Assembly (NCBI GenBank): GCA_050084515.1
Contig: CM114272.1
Coordinates: 58,404,001 to 58,468,000 of the forward strand
Reading direction: 5' to 3'
DNA from: Blasia pusilla
Taxonomy: Eukaryota; Marchantiophyta; Marchantiopsida; Blasiales
Length of the DNA: 64,000 bases
Shown here piece after piece: positions 22,061 through 33,402 of the stretch; the stretch's first letter is position 1; each line of letters begins with the position of its first letter. A program made the translations under genes and the position numbers. The notes beneath the pieces are model-generated. The model saw only the letters and a program-made list of their open reading frames with translations. It searched no databases and was not told where the DNA came from.

Positions 22061-23130
22061 GAACCTAAACATGGACATAACTCAACATTCAACAATGCGC
22101 TACGGCTGTGGCTCCCAACTATTTCACTACTTGGGAAACCACGGTTTTTACCTATTTTTCTTCGTTTCTATTTATAAAAACAAACAAAAATACAAACCCA
22201 AACTCTGTATCGTCTTGGCATACCAAGGGCTACGCCCTCGCATCCCCGCGACACATCAAGGTGTCCTACACCCTCATGCAATTTAGGGTTAGATAATCCT
22301 AATAACGCTACTCCATAAACCACCTACGTCATATTACTATGACTCCTTCGACGTCTAAGTCGGAACCATCAATCTAGACTTCTCCTCATATAAGGGGGCC
22401 AATCATATTAATGGTTTTGAGAGAAATGGATGTTGAGAATCCAACAAGATCTTATCTATAACCCTCCAAAACTCAATTGGGGTGTTCTTTAACCCCAATG
22501 TTTTTTGTACTGGAGGCAATTCCATTGCCACCAGTACAAAAAATCATCATGAGGATCGATGCCCAGTATATTGTCTCATTCTTCTCAACCCACTTCCGTA
22601 ATCTCATGAACTCATCATTCCAACACTTGGCAGCTTGCTCTATCATCAACACTGACTCAAACGAGGCCCAGACAAGACCTTGGTTTATGACATCAACTAA
22701 AGTCATCGGATGTGCCTCAATTTCAATATGGTTCTCAGATAGGGTACCTGAACCCGCTACAGTGTCGGCTATAGGAGACACAGAGGCTGCGCAAGACTGG
22801 GAGGATAATCACGATGTCCTCCCACAAGGGCCTACAGATAGTGTGGAATGACACCTACTATTCCATCCAATTCCATGAGCATAATTACCTTCTCTACATT
22901 CCGATGTATTCTACAAGGGAGTCTGAAGTCCCAAAAATCAAAATCAAAATCTACGATCCCAAAACATTTCAAACGCAAGTCTACTAGTGATTGGCCATCT
23001 ATGTAACCTAAAACACAAATAGGCTCATCATCATGTCCTTCAACCAATCTAATACTACCTCTAGTAGAGGTCAACATTGGACACTATGGGGATACACAAC
23101 GTTGAGTGTAGTCAATTGACTGGGCATGCC
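22061..23130 (-). other. Unidentified segment with two weak minus-strand frames
   Basis: Minus frames at 22473-22781 and 22832-23077 are open for about 100 and 80 codons. The second has IRLVEGHDDE followed by VLGYIDGQSLVDL, which might be a decayed retropepsin region, since family B has a similar FRLVSPT lead-in to its protease. I do not consider this proven. A plus-strand frame over 22477-22851 is equally open. Confidence 0.25.
22476..22543. repeat. Two adjacent hairpins
   Basis: ATTGGGG and CCCCAAT (22476-22499) form a short stem. TTTTTTGTACTGGAGGCAAT (22501-22520) then pairs with 22524-22543, with one mismatch and a three-base loop. The second could fold very tightly. Confidence 0.65.
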
Positions 23131-23149
23131 AAGGACATTAATTCCCACC

Positions 23150-24270
23150 CTACTGAGTTTTCCCACCTTCTATGCTTATAAGGAGGGCGGCCCGGGCTTG
23201 ATTTTGGGATGATCAAGCACAACAGTTAACGGAGCCTAACGCTAATGAGCAATTGGATTTTCCACAAGAGTGACGGAAATAATGTCATTGACAAAAGCAT
23301 CTCGACGCCATATGCTTGGTCAGACTATAGACCTGAATTATGTCACATGGATTATTAGTCTAGGATTGGCTATCAATTTTGGATGCACTTGAGGCACATT
23401 ACCTCTGAATCCTTAGTTAGCCCAGGCCTAGCAAGATGGTATTGGCCTTCACTAGGGGCGAGGTTGGAGAAGACCCAGAGATTAGAGGTGATTGCAAGAG
23501 ACATCCTCGGAGATTGTGGGATGTGATGAAAATTCATATGGACATGGAAACCATGACACTTGGTGCCAAGCAAGGTCATAATTTCCGAGGAGTGTTAGTC
23601 AAGAAGAGAGACGATTGAGTTGGTAGCAAGAGAGCAACCTAGTAGTAGTGGTACTGACGAGAATGTATAGTAGCAACCAAACCACGCGTTGGAGAATCCT
23701 ATCATCGCGATGGAAACTTGGGAGCTAGACGTTAGGCCCAAGTTGTAGGAGGAGAGCGGCGCTTGGTACATCGGTTCATGAGGAGTTACATGCGCTGCTT
23801 CACATTTAGTATGCAAGATTTGGGGTACATTGAAGGGTCCAGATAATCGCATCGAATTATACACCAACATGATGATCTTTCGGCAACCCTATAAGTGCAG
23901 TGATATGGAAAAGGTCTTGATTGAGAGGAGGTGCTAGGACTTGGTTGAGGCAAGACTAGAGGAGAATTTGCAAGGAGAATATGCATTTTCCACAATCATG
24001 CCCATTAAGTAGAATGTGTGCATAGGAACTACACTGATAGGTGGATGTGCAAAGATTGCTTCCCTATCAATTGGAAAAAAAAAAAGATGGATAGGTATGC
24101 CATGCCTACCCCTAAGGAGATTTTCGATGCTATTGGCCACGCTATTGGATATGCAAAGGTTTTCAATTCACTACATCTCCAAGTTGGATACCATCAGGTG
24201 CTTGTCTGAATGGTGGACACAAGGACCACATTTGGAGGGTGAGGACATGGGATGATGGAACAGATGTTAG
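23150..24270 (+). pseudogene. Family B fragment: methyltransferase tail plus reverse transcriptase
   Basis: The DNA follows the family B copy at 62640-63560 segment by segment. GCCTAACGCTAATGAG near 23236 matches 62645. Positions 23317-23380 match the motif-X-like tail of the methyltransferase (DLN.LTWI.SLG). Positions 23440-23530 match 62870-62940. The RT start is near 23880-24010. The block MHRNYTDRWMCKDC, then DRYAMPT, is readable at 24018-24209. All parts carry stops and indels. This shows that a third member of the family also had the methyltransferase. Confidence 0.7.
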
Positions 24271-24435
24271 AGGACATCTAGAGTGTTTAGAGTGTAGAGT
24301 GAACTATGGGAATGCATAGAACTCTCAAAATATGAAAGCAATTGCAAATTGCTTTACCAATTTTAGGACAATGCATCTAGTTAACCCAAACACAAGGATA
24401 GCTTTTGTAAGAGAAGAAAATTTCCTCCATCATTG

Positions 24436-26178
24436 ATGGAGCCTAGGGATGTTGTTTATAGAGCTCAGTTTGATGATGGTGAGGCCATCTCTAGAGATGT
24501 AGATATTGTCTCCCAACTGAATGAGGATGTTGGGGGTGACACCGAGGTGTTCTTTGTGACACCGCCTCCCACAGATCCTCAGTATGCGAGTATGTCATAC
24601 TTGTTTAAGGTTAGGTGTAGAGTCTATGGAAAGTTGCATATAGACATGTGCCCAAAGAAATTGAATTTGGATCATAATTTGAGACAGCACTTGGTTAGCA
24701 AGAATCACTTGGATGCCTCTGAGGTCAAAGAGGCTTCTGTGGAGGTTCAATTAAGGTCTGGGAAGAGAGGCAGACCAAGGAAAGCAGATGCTAGGGATCA
24801 ACACCATGACAGGGATCAATCTTGAAGTTCTTCACAAGAGATAAGTCCAATTTTGGGAACTCTTATGGGAAAGGTGCGTTAGATCCGGTAGTAGATCCTG
24901 GACTAAGTTTGCTCTATTGGGGGTTGTGGGATGAAATGGTTAAGTGGAGAGGAGATCGAATGGATATGAAGGTTGTTCTTCATGATCAAGATGGAGGAGG
25001 CATGTGGGATTATGAGTTAACCTGTTCTGCATAGGTTTACAATCCTACAACAAACTTTGTAGTGAATATTCAAGGTTTTTTTAGACACAAGCAATGTGAA
25101 AGGTTGAATTACGATGGTGGTGGGTTTTTGAACCTAACATGCAGTAATTGTGAGTTTGTAAAACAGTTGGATGATTTTCGTGGTCAGGTGTACAGGGAAG
25201 CTGAAGCTTTAGTGCCAAGAGGAGCCAGAGATACAAGTGGTGGAATACGGTTGGACCGTCTCACCAAGACAGAGCACAAAAAACACGTTGGGAATTTGAC
25301 TTCCAAATTTCTAAAACAATGATGGTTCCTATCACGAGTTCATTGCCAAAGTAGCTGCCTTGAATACTAGGCGGAGAAAGCTAGAGGAATTATTACGAGT
25401 AGCTACACATAGGAAGGATCTCAAACTATTCATTAGGAATAAAGTGAATGGGCATAGGACTGGAGCATTTGGTGGCAAAGAAGGGTTATGGGATTTTATG
25501 ACACATGTTGTTAGAAATCTAACCAGGGTTGCCAAGGGTTATAGGTATAGTAAGAGAACAAGAGCCATAGCCCGAGCAATGCTACAATTTGGTGGTAGGC
25601 AACTAGTCCACTGCTTTCGAAAGAACTTAGGTGGTCCAAGTCTGAAAACATTGAAGAGAGACAGAGCCAAGTTACCACCCTTTGGAGCAAGATTGCGCAA
25701 AGAGATATTCATGGATGTCGGCAAAATTTTCTCTGCATCCAAGCAGACTCTTGGAATTGAAGGAGATATCCCTATAATATTTGTTGAGGACCAAAACAAG
25801 GATTAAGGAGAATCCTAAGTGAGTGTTTGAGATTCTTCTACTACAAATTATTTCACACTGCATGCTTTGTTCCCTGTAAATATAACCTAACATTGTAGAG
25901 TCATGTGTGACAAATGGGAGGCCAAGTATGATACCTTGATTGGTTTTTGTGGGCCCAGAGAGGTACACCACTGTTCATATGGAATGGAAGTACGTACTGG
26001 TTGGGGAGGGTGATGAGGGCTACCACAAGATTTTAAGTACTTTCCAAGGTTATTGTAAAGGCATGTATGCTAGAGTTATCATCCTTAATCCTCTTCATGA
26101 GTCTATGCCTAAATTGGCCATCTGTGTTACTGGCACGTGTAACAAGTTCATTGCAGACTGGGTGAGAGAACATTGGCG
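24436..26178 (+). pseudogene. Transposase-like gene of unknown superfamily, broken and cut by an LTR
   Basis: Four long open stretches (24436-24825, 24825-25034, 25060-25322, 25360-25805), and a weaker one at 25905-26175, follow one another with single stops or shifts between them, so they were once one intronless gene of about 580 codons. Seen in order: an acidic N terminus; a C2H2-like finger (MCPKK ... LRQHLVSKNHL); GKRGRPRK, an AT-hook-like patch; a second Cys-rich part (FFRHKQC ... LTCSNCEF); a basic helical region (LGGPSLKTLKRDR); and a C-terminal block with VGEGDEGYHKIL, YARVIILNPLH and GTCNKF. This resembles multicopy transposase-like proteins I have seen in plants and fungi, but I cannot name the family. 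The end is lost where the chromovirus LTR begins. Confidence 0.5.
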
Positions 26179-27096
26179 AGTTGTCTCAAAGAGGAGACAA
26201 GAGACGAGACGCGAGCGAGAAGTCGCGTTTCAGATGTGATGGTCGCGACTCAGAAACCTGGACCAAACGCGGAATGAGACTTGAAAGAAGTCAAGTCTAG
26301 GAAGTGGGTTGCCAAAGGAAAGATCCGGATTTGGAACGCCACTTGCGTTTGAGAGTTTCCAACTGTATTTATGGCCATAACTTTTAGCGCCGAGATGCGT
26401 TTGGAGCAAATAAGAGTGCGTTGGAAAGCTTATGAAGAGCCGGTTCAAACATACCCTAAAAACGCTGCAAACGCATAAGCAGCGGCCGAGATACGACCCG
26501 AAAACGACTGTAAGTGGAGTCGGGTTGAGGGCCACAATGAAGGGCCCGAACCTCTTTTCCCAAAGGGGAGGGGTTATTGGAGAACCCCAGAAGTACTAGT
26601 AAGGGGGAAGGTCTCCGAGAGTGCTTGGAACCCAAACCCCACTTTGGGCGCCGCGGGGCGGCTCAAGGGCATGGAACGGAACGCGAGTTTGGGCGTTGGG
26701 TTGGAAAACCTGCACCAAGTCCATTGAGTCGATTTTAGACATCCCTCTTGGATTTCACGCCGCGACTCAATTACTTGGGTCTCAGTTCGGAACTCACACG
26801 AGGACCGTTGAACAGTTGGGATCGCTAGGCGTGCAAGTGCGTTTGAGATCCCTGGACTAACCAGAAGTCTATTCCAAGTCTTGAAGGACTTGCCATGTGT
26901 TGGGAGCTAGGAACTAAGGAAGGTTGAGCTTGAGGAGACGCCGAGTTTAGGACTCGGTGGGTTGGAACGCCGGTTGGCCAAACCCGACTAACGAGAGTGC
27001 GTGTTTGGGTGCAGATCGGCGATGAGTTCGTGACCTACTGAACGCACGCTTCCGCAACACTAAAGATTGACGTTCAAGGAGAGTAGGGGCGCGACA
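26179..27096 (+). repeat. 5' LTR of chromovirus (family A), left end truncated
   Basis: Matches 32491-33402 with only a few mismatches and indels over more than 900 bp, and ends GGGGCGCGACA. The first 86 bp of the LTR, seen at 32405-32490, are missing. The left border is a junction with the transposase-like gene, so this end is broken rather than a clean insertion. Confidence 0.9.
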
Positions 27097-27098
27097 AG

Positions 27099-27110
27099 TG
27101 GTATCAGAGC
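27099..27110 (+). other. Primer binding site for initiator tRNA-Met
   Basis: TGGTATCAGAGC lies two bases after the end of the 5' LTR. This is the standard plant LTR-retrotransposon PBS. Confidence 0.9.
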
Positions 27111-27244
27111 TTATCGTTTGTGAGCGAGAAATTGGGGTCGTGGGATCAGCCGGACGCTTGGGAAATTTCAAGGTAGCGGCTAGACTCGGACGCTCGAGGA
27201 GGGACGCAAGAAACGAGGAGGAGATCTGAGTGAGTTGGCTTGGA

Positions 27245-28270
27245 GATGGCGATCGAGGGAGAACAACCCAAGAAGCGCCGAATCAAGCGACGTGAACCGA
27301 GAGAGGAACCAATGCCGGACCGTGAAGCTATAGAGGAGTCGGAGACTCGAAGAGCCGAACGCCGATCGTGAGGGCGTCGATGGCGACTCCTTCCGCGGGG
27401 CAGTGGGCCCAAACTCGGGAAAGGACGAGTCAAGCCAGGCGTTGGACTTGTTGAAGGTGTTGGTGGAGCAGATGTCCCAAAGCAAAGCAAGCGGATTGCG
27501 AGTTAGAGGCCACTCGAAACCCGAAAAGTGCGGGCAAAAGCTCTGCAAGACGAACCGCCACGCCATTTTGGAGTGGGGCGCCATGAAAGTGAAGGATTTC
27601 CCTGAATGGAATCAGCTCGAGGCGCAGAAGGCTGCTGAGCAGGACAAGGTGACGGTAGCCGTTACTTTCCTGAAGGATCATGCTCTACAATGGTGGACCG
27701 CTCAACGAGAGGAATATCTGGGCGGTGAGTCACCCGAGTTGGGAGGAGTTCAAGGAGTTGATTGGGGATCGGTTCACTCCGAGTACCAAGGGTTGCGTGA
27801 CACGGTGGAATGCGTCGCGGATGCGGCAGAGTGGTTCCTTGCGCGTATGTGAGGGAGTTTAGTGCGCCCGACTTCTAGTCCGAAGATGGATGAGCACGCC
27901 GAAGAAGGCTATCTTCATTAGTGGACTCAAGCGGCGAGAAGGCCCTTTACCGAATGCCCGGCGTTGCCGGAGACCGGCTCGGACCTTACGAAGCTAGCGG
28001 AGCGGATTGGGGACGATGAGGTCCAAACCGAAACCCTTCGAGTCAAAAGTTTTTTGAAGAAGTCGAAAAATAAGGAGGCGTTCAAAAGAGGCTGGAGTGG
28101 GGCGGCCAAGACGAACCAGGAGAGTCGCGCGGCAAAGCAAAACGAGTGGAACTTCATGCGGCCGAAAGGAGGACAACACTCGAAGACGAGGGAACGGCAA
28201 GGTCGTATGCTACAAGCGTGGGCGAACCGGAGCACTGTCGAAAGGGTGTTCGAAACCGAAGGTTAGTAAT
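27245..28270 (+). pseudogene. Chromovirus gag with altered zinc knuckle
   Basis: The readable core is at 27403-27850. It has the gag phrase FLKDHALQWWTAQREEYLGG near 27670-27725, then in other frames SPSWEEFKELIGDRFTPS and MRQSGSLRV. The expected CCHC knuckle at about 28210-28255 reads CYKRGRTGALSKGC, so the second Cys is Arg and the His is lost. At least four frameshifts are needed to read through. Gag would form the virus-like particle in the cytoplasm; this copy cannot. Confidence 0.75.
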
Positions 28271-28447
28271 GGGAGTATGATTGCGTTTGCTGCTAAGCAT
28301 CTGTTGGCGGGCGATATGGAGACGTCCCTTCAAGTCTCCAAGAGGACGCACAATTTGGTGTACCTAAGATCCAAGATTGCTGATCGCGATGTGTTGTTGC
28401 TCGTGGATACAGGTGCTTTGCACTCCTTCCTAAGCCGAGAATTGTGA
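28270..28447 (+). pseudogene. Chromovirus retropepsin
   Basis: The frame reads VLLLVDTGALHSF, with the DTG catalytic triad at 28406-28414. A stop follows at 28445-28447, where a one-base shift ends the frame. The protease continues in another frame near 28490-28700 (MDGIDGVLGNTFLDAYEVEL). Confidence 0.75.
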
Positions 28448-28859
28448 AGGCGGGTGTCTACCTACCTCTAAAGCGGGCGAGCCCATTCGAGTGGGATTAA
28501 GGGGAGGCAAGTCTCATCGGACTTCTGATTTGGTCTTGGGTTTGACAGTAGGATGCAAGGTATTCGAGTTGAAGGAGAATTTCACTGTATGCGAAATGGA
28601 CGGCATTGACGGAGTTTTGGGGAATACATTCCTAGATGCGTATGAGGTGGAGTTAAGACGCCGACCATTGAGGTTGAGCGTCTTGCTAAAAGGCAAACGG
28701 TTACAAAAGTGCGGTTGGTCCGTGAGGTTCAGCGAAGATGGAGTTGGTGAACTTGATCACAAGGAGGAGCATGACGAGTTGGAGGATGGATTTTCTCGCT
28801 TGATGAGACAAGTGGAGGAGGCTACAAGCAGATATCGCAGAGATCAGACATTTGCCTCA

Positions 28860-29555
28860 AGGGGAATCCCATAACCACTCCAGGAAGTGGTCCAGAGTTT
28901 GAGGATGTCTTGACAAATGAGCTTCGACTGAATTGCCGCCGATAGAGCCGTAGATCATAAGATAGAGATCATACCAGTTCCCAACCGCCTTCAAAAGCAC
29001 CATATAGGTTGAATCGGGAGGAACTTCTTGAGTTGAAAAGCGATTAAGTGAGCTCTTGGAAAAGGGTTACATTAGGACTAGCAAGTCACCTTATGGAGCA
29101 CACTGTTCTCTTTGTAAAGAAGAAGGATGGAAAGATGAGGTTGTGTGTTGATTACCGTGCACCGAACAAAGTGACGGTTCGAACAATTATCCTCTTCCAG
29201 GATAGATGATCTCTTTGATAGGTGGCAAAGCGCGAGATATTTCAGTAGGATTGACTTGAAGTCGGATATTACAGATTTGGATTGCCGAGGCAGATGTGGA
29301 GAAGACGCATGCGGGGACGAGATACGGTTCCTTTGAGTTTGTAGTGATGCCTTCGGTCTATGTAACGCGCCTCCGGCGTTCACCACATTGATGAACTCCA
29401 TTTTCACAAGGAAATGGATGAGTATGTTATCATCTATATCGATGATATACTTATCTATTCAAGTCACTAGAGGAGCATGTTCGACATGTGAGAGCGGTCT
29501 TGTCTAAGCTAAGGGCAAAATCCAGTATGCGAATGTAGAGAAGAGCGAATTTGGT
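28860..29555 (+). pseudogene. Chromovirus reverse transcriptase, decayed
   Basis: The RT blocks are recognisable but scattered over frames: KSPYGA near 29085, a broken PxPRID-like part, YFSRIDLKS near 29250, FGLCNAPPAFTTLMN near 29350, and the catalytic YIDD at 29434-29445. Several small deletions break it. Confidence 0.8.
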
Positions 29556-30160
29556 TTGAGTAAGATCAAATTCTTGGGTCACGTGGTCAGTGCAGATGGC
29601 GTCAGTCCAGACATGGAAAAGGTAAAGGCGATTTCCGAGTGGGAAACCCCATCTTTCCGAGTAAAGGGGATGAGGAGGTTCATAGGTGCGGTGCAATTTT
29701 ATCGTACTTGTGTGAAAAACTTTTCGGGAATTGTGAGACCTCTCACGGATTGGACGGCAAAGTTTGCCAACACGACTTGGACCCAGGAAGTTAATGAGGC
29801 ATTCAACCGAGTGAAGCAGATTCTATCGCAGGAACCAGTGTTAAAGCTGCCGGAGTTTTACAAACCGTTCGAAGTGCATACCGATGCTAGTGATTTCGCG
29901 GTTGCAGGAATGTTGGTGCAAGAAGGGAGACCGGTGGCATATGAGAGCAAGAAGCTTAGCGACACTAAAAGGAGATGGCCTACTCACAAGAAAGAGTTGT
30001 TCGCGGTGGTACATTGCTTGAGGAAGTGGCGGCATTATCTAAGGCTCCACAAGACTCGAATATTCACCGATAATATATCACTCAAGTATTTTGAGACCCA
30101 GGATCGAGTGACACCGAAACAACTGCGGTGGCATGATACCTGGCGCCGATGGATGTAGAG
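29556..30160 (+). pseudogene. Chromovirus RT connection and RNase H domain
   Basis: A 200-codon open frame starts after the RT core with KIKFLGHVVSADGVSPD and continues through MRRFIGAVQFYR into RNase H: HTDASDFAVAGMLVQEG (first catalytic Asp), then the THKKELFAVVHCLRKWRHYL block and FTDN. It is the longest intact piece of this pol, but it has no start of its own. Confidence 0.85.
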
Positions 30161-30419
30161 TTGATCCACAAGCCAGGTAAAGATAATGTGATTCCAGATC
30201 GTTAAGTCGCAAGGAGGAACACATGCCATCGATTTTACAGTCTTGAGAGCAATGTTCCCTAAGGAAAACGGAGAAGATTCGAGAGAAGGATATATGAAGG
30301 ATGCTCAAGCGAGGGGAATACCGAGGAAGTTGAAGCAAGGTGAGAAGGTGGCCAACATAAGTTTGAGGCACGGTTTACTAAGGTTTAAATAGAGTAGGAT
30401 CTATGTAGGGCAAGGCGGA

Positions 30420-31240
30420 ACGCGAACCAAGGTGTTAATGAATGTCACGCGGACCCTTGGCGAGGACATAAAGGAGAGAAATCTACCTAGCTGTCATTGC
30501 AGCCGGCGGTTCTTTTGGCCCAACATGAAGGAGGATGTTGCTCAATATGTGAAGACTGTGTGACCTGCCAAGCAAATAAAGTCTCTTATGATAAGAAACA
30601 AGGCTTGCTGCATCCCTTGCCGATCCCCGAAGGACCCTTGCAAAGTGTGAGTATGGATTTCATCACGAGTCTTCCGGAATCTGGGGATACAACGCTATAC
30701 TTGTGATTGTTGATCGGTTTAGCAAGTTGGCGAGATTCGTGCCGACGGTGGATTCCGCGAACGGCGATATCGACGGCGCATAACTATTCCTCGATAGCTG
30801 GTGGCGTGCTCATGGTTTGCCGAGGAGCATTGTTTCAGATCGGGATCCAAAGTTTACCGATTGCTTTGGAAGCACTTGTTGAAGGTTTAAGACCAAGCTG
30901 AGTTTCAAGACGGCTTTCCACCCCTGACGGATGGACAGATCGAAAAGGTAAACTCTATCGTGAATCGTACTTGAGGAATTATGTCGTCTTGATCAACGCG
31001 ATTGGGTCGTGGTGAGCATGGCGGAATATTGCTACAACTCGACCAAGATTACGCAACAGAGAATCTCCGTTTCTCCTGGCAAATGGACGAGCCGAAGGGC
31101 CTCTTGATCTAGCCCTTTCGGAAGGGTACTACATTGGCACGAACACGACAAGCGACGGCAGAAAGTTTGTTGGTAGAGATGCGAGAACGAGAAGAGAGCG
31201 CGAGACGAAGTCTTGCAAAGGCTCAAATGAGGTACGTTAA
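30420..31240 (+). pseudogene. Chromovirus integrase, decayed
   Basis: The zinc-binding part ends in CVTCQANK near 30560 (CxxC of the HHCC finger). The core begins at SMDFITSLPESGD near 30650 (first catalytic Asp). Later parts (VDRFSKLARFVP and an SDRDP-like Asp block near 30835) are in other frames because of short deletions. Confidence 0.75.
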
Positions 31241-31242
31241 GC

Positions 31243-31713
31243 ATGCTAACAAGAGTCGGCGCCAAGTATGATTCCAAGTTGAGAACAAGTGTGGTTGAGT
31301 GTGAAGAATCTCACTCTTCCGAAAGAGTTGTCATGGGTTATCCGCCAAGTATCTTTGGACCGTATGTGATTGTGGCAAACCCGTTTGAGGATGTGTATAC
31401 GTTGAGGCTGCCGTACGAGTTCAAGATTCACCCGACCTTTCATATGTCATTGTTGAAGAAATACCTTCAAGATAATGGACGTTTCGAGCGGAGACAGGTA
31501 GTGAGACCGCACCCGGTCATCGTAAAGGAGGAGCCGGAGTTCGAGGTGGAGACCATCTTACGTTCGAGGCGTCGGGCCAACAAGTATGAATACTTGGTAA
31601 AATGGAAGGGCTACCATGTGAAGGAGGCGACTTGGATTGCAGAGGCGGATTTGGAACATGCGCAAGAATTGTTGCGTGACTTCAAGCGAACACAAGCGAA
31701 GCACATAAGTTAG
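31243..31713 (+). pseudogene. Integrase C terminus with chromodomain
   Basis: This is an open frame of about 150 codons. It has the GPY/F-like FGPYVIVANPFEDVYTLRLP, then HPTFHMSLLKKY, then a chromodomain at 31537-31683 (EVETILRSRRR, YLVKWKGY, TWI, ending at LLRDF). A chromodomain here defines the chromovirus clade and directs integration to marked histones. The stop is TAG at 31711-31713. Confidence 0.9.
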
Positions 31714-32390
31714 TACGAGGAGAAGCTAGAGACATGACTTGTAATCAGTGGAATCTTAGGCCGAAGGCCGTTGTAACTAGAATATGCTAGTGTTGCAATA
31801 AAGGAGTGTATGGATTTGGAGATTCGATACCAGTGTTGATTGCAATTTGTATGTGGTAGTGCATGGCTATGAGTCGTTCATCATAGACTTAGAATGTACG
31901 ACAAGAGGACAGACAAGGAGTATTTGAGGTGAGAGCTTGTATGTGGATAAGCACCTAGAACAGGACCTTGTGTTGGATTACACTCGGGCTCGCCCTAGCG
32001 TCGGCGGGGCAGCTGAAGTCTGTCTTGGGGCTTGGGGTGATCTTACTTGTGGCCACATAAGTAAACTTAGTGACGCGCCTAAGTCGAATACGAGAGCGAC
32101 CCAATAGTAGTACGATTTGTGGACCAGGTAAACAGTGTGATGTTTGAAGAATGAGTCGAAAGAGTCTAAGGTTGCACACTTAGTTAGCTTATTTGATAGG
32201 TTAGTTCCTTGGAACTAGTCCAGGCTTATCGAAGATGAGAGGCTAATAATTCTAAGTGGGGCAAAGCGACAACTAGAGACTAAGAGGAATTGCGGGTTAG
32301 CCACCAGAACGCAATTCAATGTCAAGGGGTAGGCTGCCCAGGAGACTTGATAAAATAAAGGTTTCTGCGTTGATGAGGGCATCAACCTCT
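31714..32390 (+). other. 3' untranslated region of the chromovirus
   Basis: No coding sequence is seen between the chromodomain stop and the polypurine tract. This is usual for this clade. Confidence 0.7.
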
Positions 32391-32404
32391 AAAAGAGGGG
32401 TGAG
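32391..32404 (+). other. Polypurine tract of chromovirus
   Basis: AAAAGAGGGGTGAG lies directly before the 3' LTR. It would prime plus-strand synthesis. Confidence 0.8.
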
Positions 32405-33402
32405 TGTCGCGACCCTCATGACCAAACAAGTGCCAAGCGGAACATCGGAACATTAGCGGGCTCACGCTAAGATGGTTTTGCGTGCGTTGGAGTTGTCTCA
32501 AAGAGGAGACAAGAGGCGACGCGAGCGAGAAGTCGCGTTTCAGATGTGATGGTCGCGACTCAGAAACCTGGACCAAACGCGGAATGAGACTTGAAAGAAG
32601 TCAAGTCTAGGAAGTGGGTTGCCAAAGGAAAGATCCGGATTTGGAACGCCACTTGCGTTTGAGAGTTTCCAACTGTATTTATGGCCATAACTTTTAGCGC
32701 CGAGATGCGTTTGGAGCAAATAAGAGTGCGTTGGAAAGCTTATGAAGAGCCGGTTCAAACATACCCTAAAAACGCTGCAAACGCATAAGCAGCGGCCGAG
32801 ATACGACCCGAAAACGACTGTAAGTGGAGTCGGGTTGAGGGCCACAATGAAGGGCCCGAACCTCTTTTCCCAAAGGGGAGGGGTTATTGGAGAACCCCAG
32901 AAGTACTAGTAAGGGGGAAGGTCTCCGAGAGTGCTTGGAACCCAAACCCCACTTTGGGCGCCCAAGGCGCTCAAGGGCATGGAACGGAACGCGAGTTTGG
33001 GCGTTGGGTTGGAAAACCTGCACCAAGTCCATTGAGGCGATTTTAGACATCCCTCTTGGATTTCACGCCGCGACTCAATTACTTGGGTCTCAGTTCGGAA
33101 CTCACACGAGGACCGTTGAACAGTTGGGATCGCTAGGCGTGCAAGTGCCGTTTCAGATCCCTGGACTAACCAGGAAGTCTATTCCAAGTCTTGAAGGACT
33201 TGCCATGTGTTGGGAGCTAGGAACTAAGGAAGGTTGAGCTTGAGGAGACGCCGAGTTTAGGACTCGGTGGGTTGAACGCCGTTGGCCAAACCCGACTAAC
33301 GAGTGCGTGTTTGGGTGCAGATCGGCGATGAGTTCGTGACCTACTGAACGCACGCTTCCGCAACACTAAAGATTGACGTTCAAGGAGAGTAGGGGCGCGA
33401 CA
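32405..33402 (+). repeat. 3' LTR of chromovirus, full length (998 bp)
   Basis: It starts TGTCGCGACC and ends GGGGCGCGACA, so the tips TGTCGCG and CGCGACA form a seven-base terminal inverted repeat. Identity with the 5' LTR is high. Confidence 0.92.

Larger units (their letters stand above)
26179..33402 (+). mobile_element. Ty3/gypsy chromovirus (family A), complete layout, broken frames
   Basis: The order is LTR, tRNA-Met PBS, gag, protease, RT, RNase H, integrase, chromodomain, PPT, LTR, about 7.2 kb in all. The LTRs are nearly identical, which suggests a recent insertion, yet gag and pol have many one- and two-base frame breaks. No target duplication can be seen: the left LTR is cut, and the right LTR abuts a family B gag. 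Confidence 0.9.
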
